Below the pieces are notes generated by a model. It was not told where the DNA came from. It was given only the letters and a program-made list of their open reading frames with translations, and did no database searches. A DNA stretch of 6,041 bases from Acidobacteriota bacterium. GTDB taxonomy: Bacteria > Acidobacteriota > Vicinamibacteria > Vicinamibacterales > Vicinamibacteraceae. Where the stretch lies: positions 1 to 6,041 of the forward strand of contig JAEYZV010000384.1 in assembly GCA_023427865.1 (NCBI GenBank), given 5' to 3'. Below, in pieces: positions 5,982 through 6,041 of this stretch; the first letter of the stretch is position 1, and each line of letters opens with the position of its first letter. Position numbers and translations under genes: made by a program.

Positions 5982-5997
5982 CTTGTATCGGCACGTG

Positions 5998-6031
5998 AAG
6001 GTCGCCCGTTTCTGGCGACCTTTTCGTTTTT
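5998..6031 (+). terminator. Intrinsic terminator of the tRNA-fMet unit
   Basis: A perfect 9-bp stem (AAGGTCGCC at 5998-6006 pairing with GGCGACCTT at 6014-6022) closes a 7-base loop. It is followed by a T-rich run, TTCGTTTTT (6023-6031), starting 16 bases after the tRNA CCA end. This is the only canonical rho-independent terminator seen in the window. Confidence 0.88.
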
Positions 6032-6041
6032 GTGGCGGCAG

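Overview
The window is strongly GC-rich bacterial chromosome with tightly packed, single-copy housekeeping genes and no sign of mobile DNA. The high GC content, the gene content and the TCGGC-rich spacer would fit an Acidobacteriota genome (for example the Vicinamibacteria). That placement is inferred from general character only, and no marker in the window settles it.

Layout, left to right. The window opens inside a plus-strand gene for an AAA-type ATP-binding protein, of which only the C-terminal winged-helix part is present (2-490). It meets, tail to tail and with a 30-bp overlap, a minus-strand pair. The first gene of that pair is a large membrane-anchored PP2C/SpoIIE-type serine phosphatase with a HAMP domain (1438-3591). 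The second is ribonuclease III carrying an N-terminal DUF2007 domain (461-1441). The phosphatase stop and the rnc start share the four bases GTGA, so the two genes are very probably co-transcribed and translationally coupled.

A 98-bp divergent spacer separates the phosphatase from a plus-strand PLP-dependent cystathionine gamma-synthase/lyase (3690-4847). Its only promoter-like element is a near-palindrome that reads as an extended -10 on both strands. A 192-bp convergent spacer made of TCGGC-type direct repeats and a GC hairpin follows. Next comes minus-strand cutA (5040-5399), which lies head to head, only 35 bp away, with a plus-strand FtsB/DivIC-like divisome protein (5435-5836). The last gene is an initiator tRNA-fMet with encoded CCA (5905-5981). 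It has a good sigma70-type promoter overlapping the ftsB stop codon and a clear intrinsic terminator (5998-6031).

No CRISPR array, transposon, toxin-antitoxin pair or obvious defence system is visible. The most unusual item is the DUF2007-RNase III fusion coupled to a sensor phosphatase. Everything else is ordinary housekeeping content, although several compact regulatory arrangements are worth a look.
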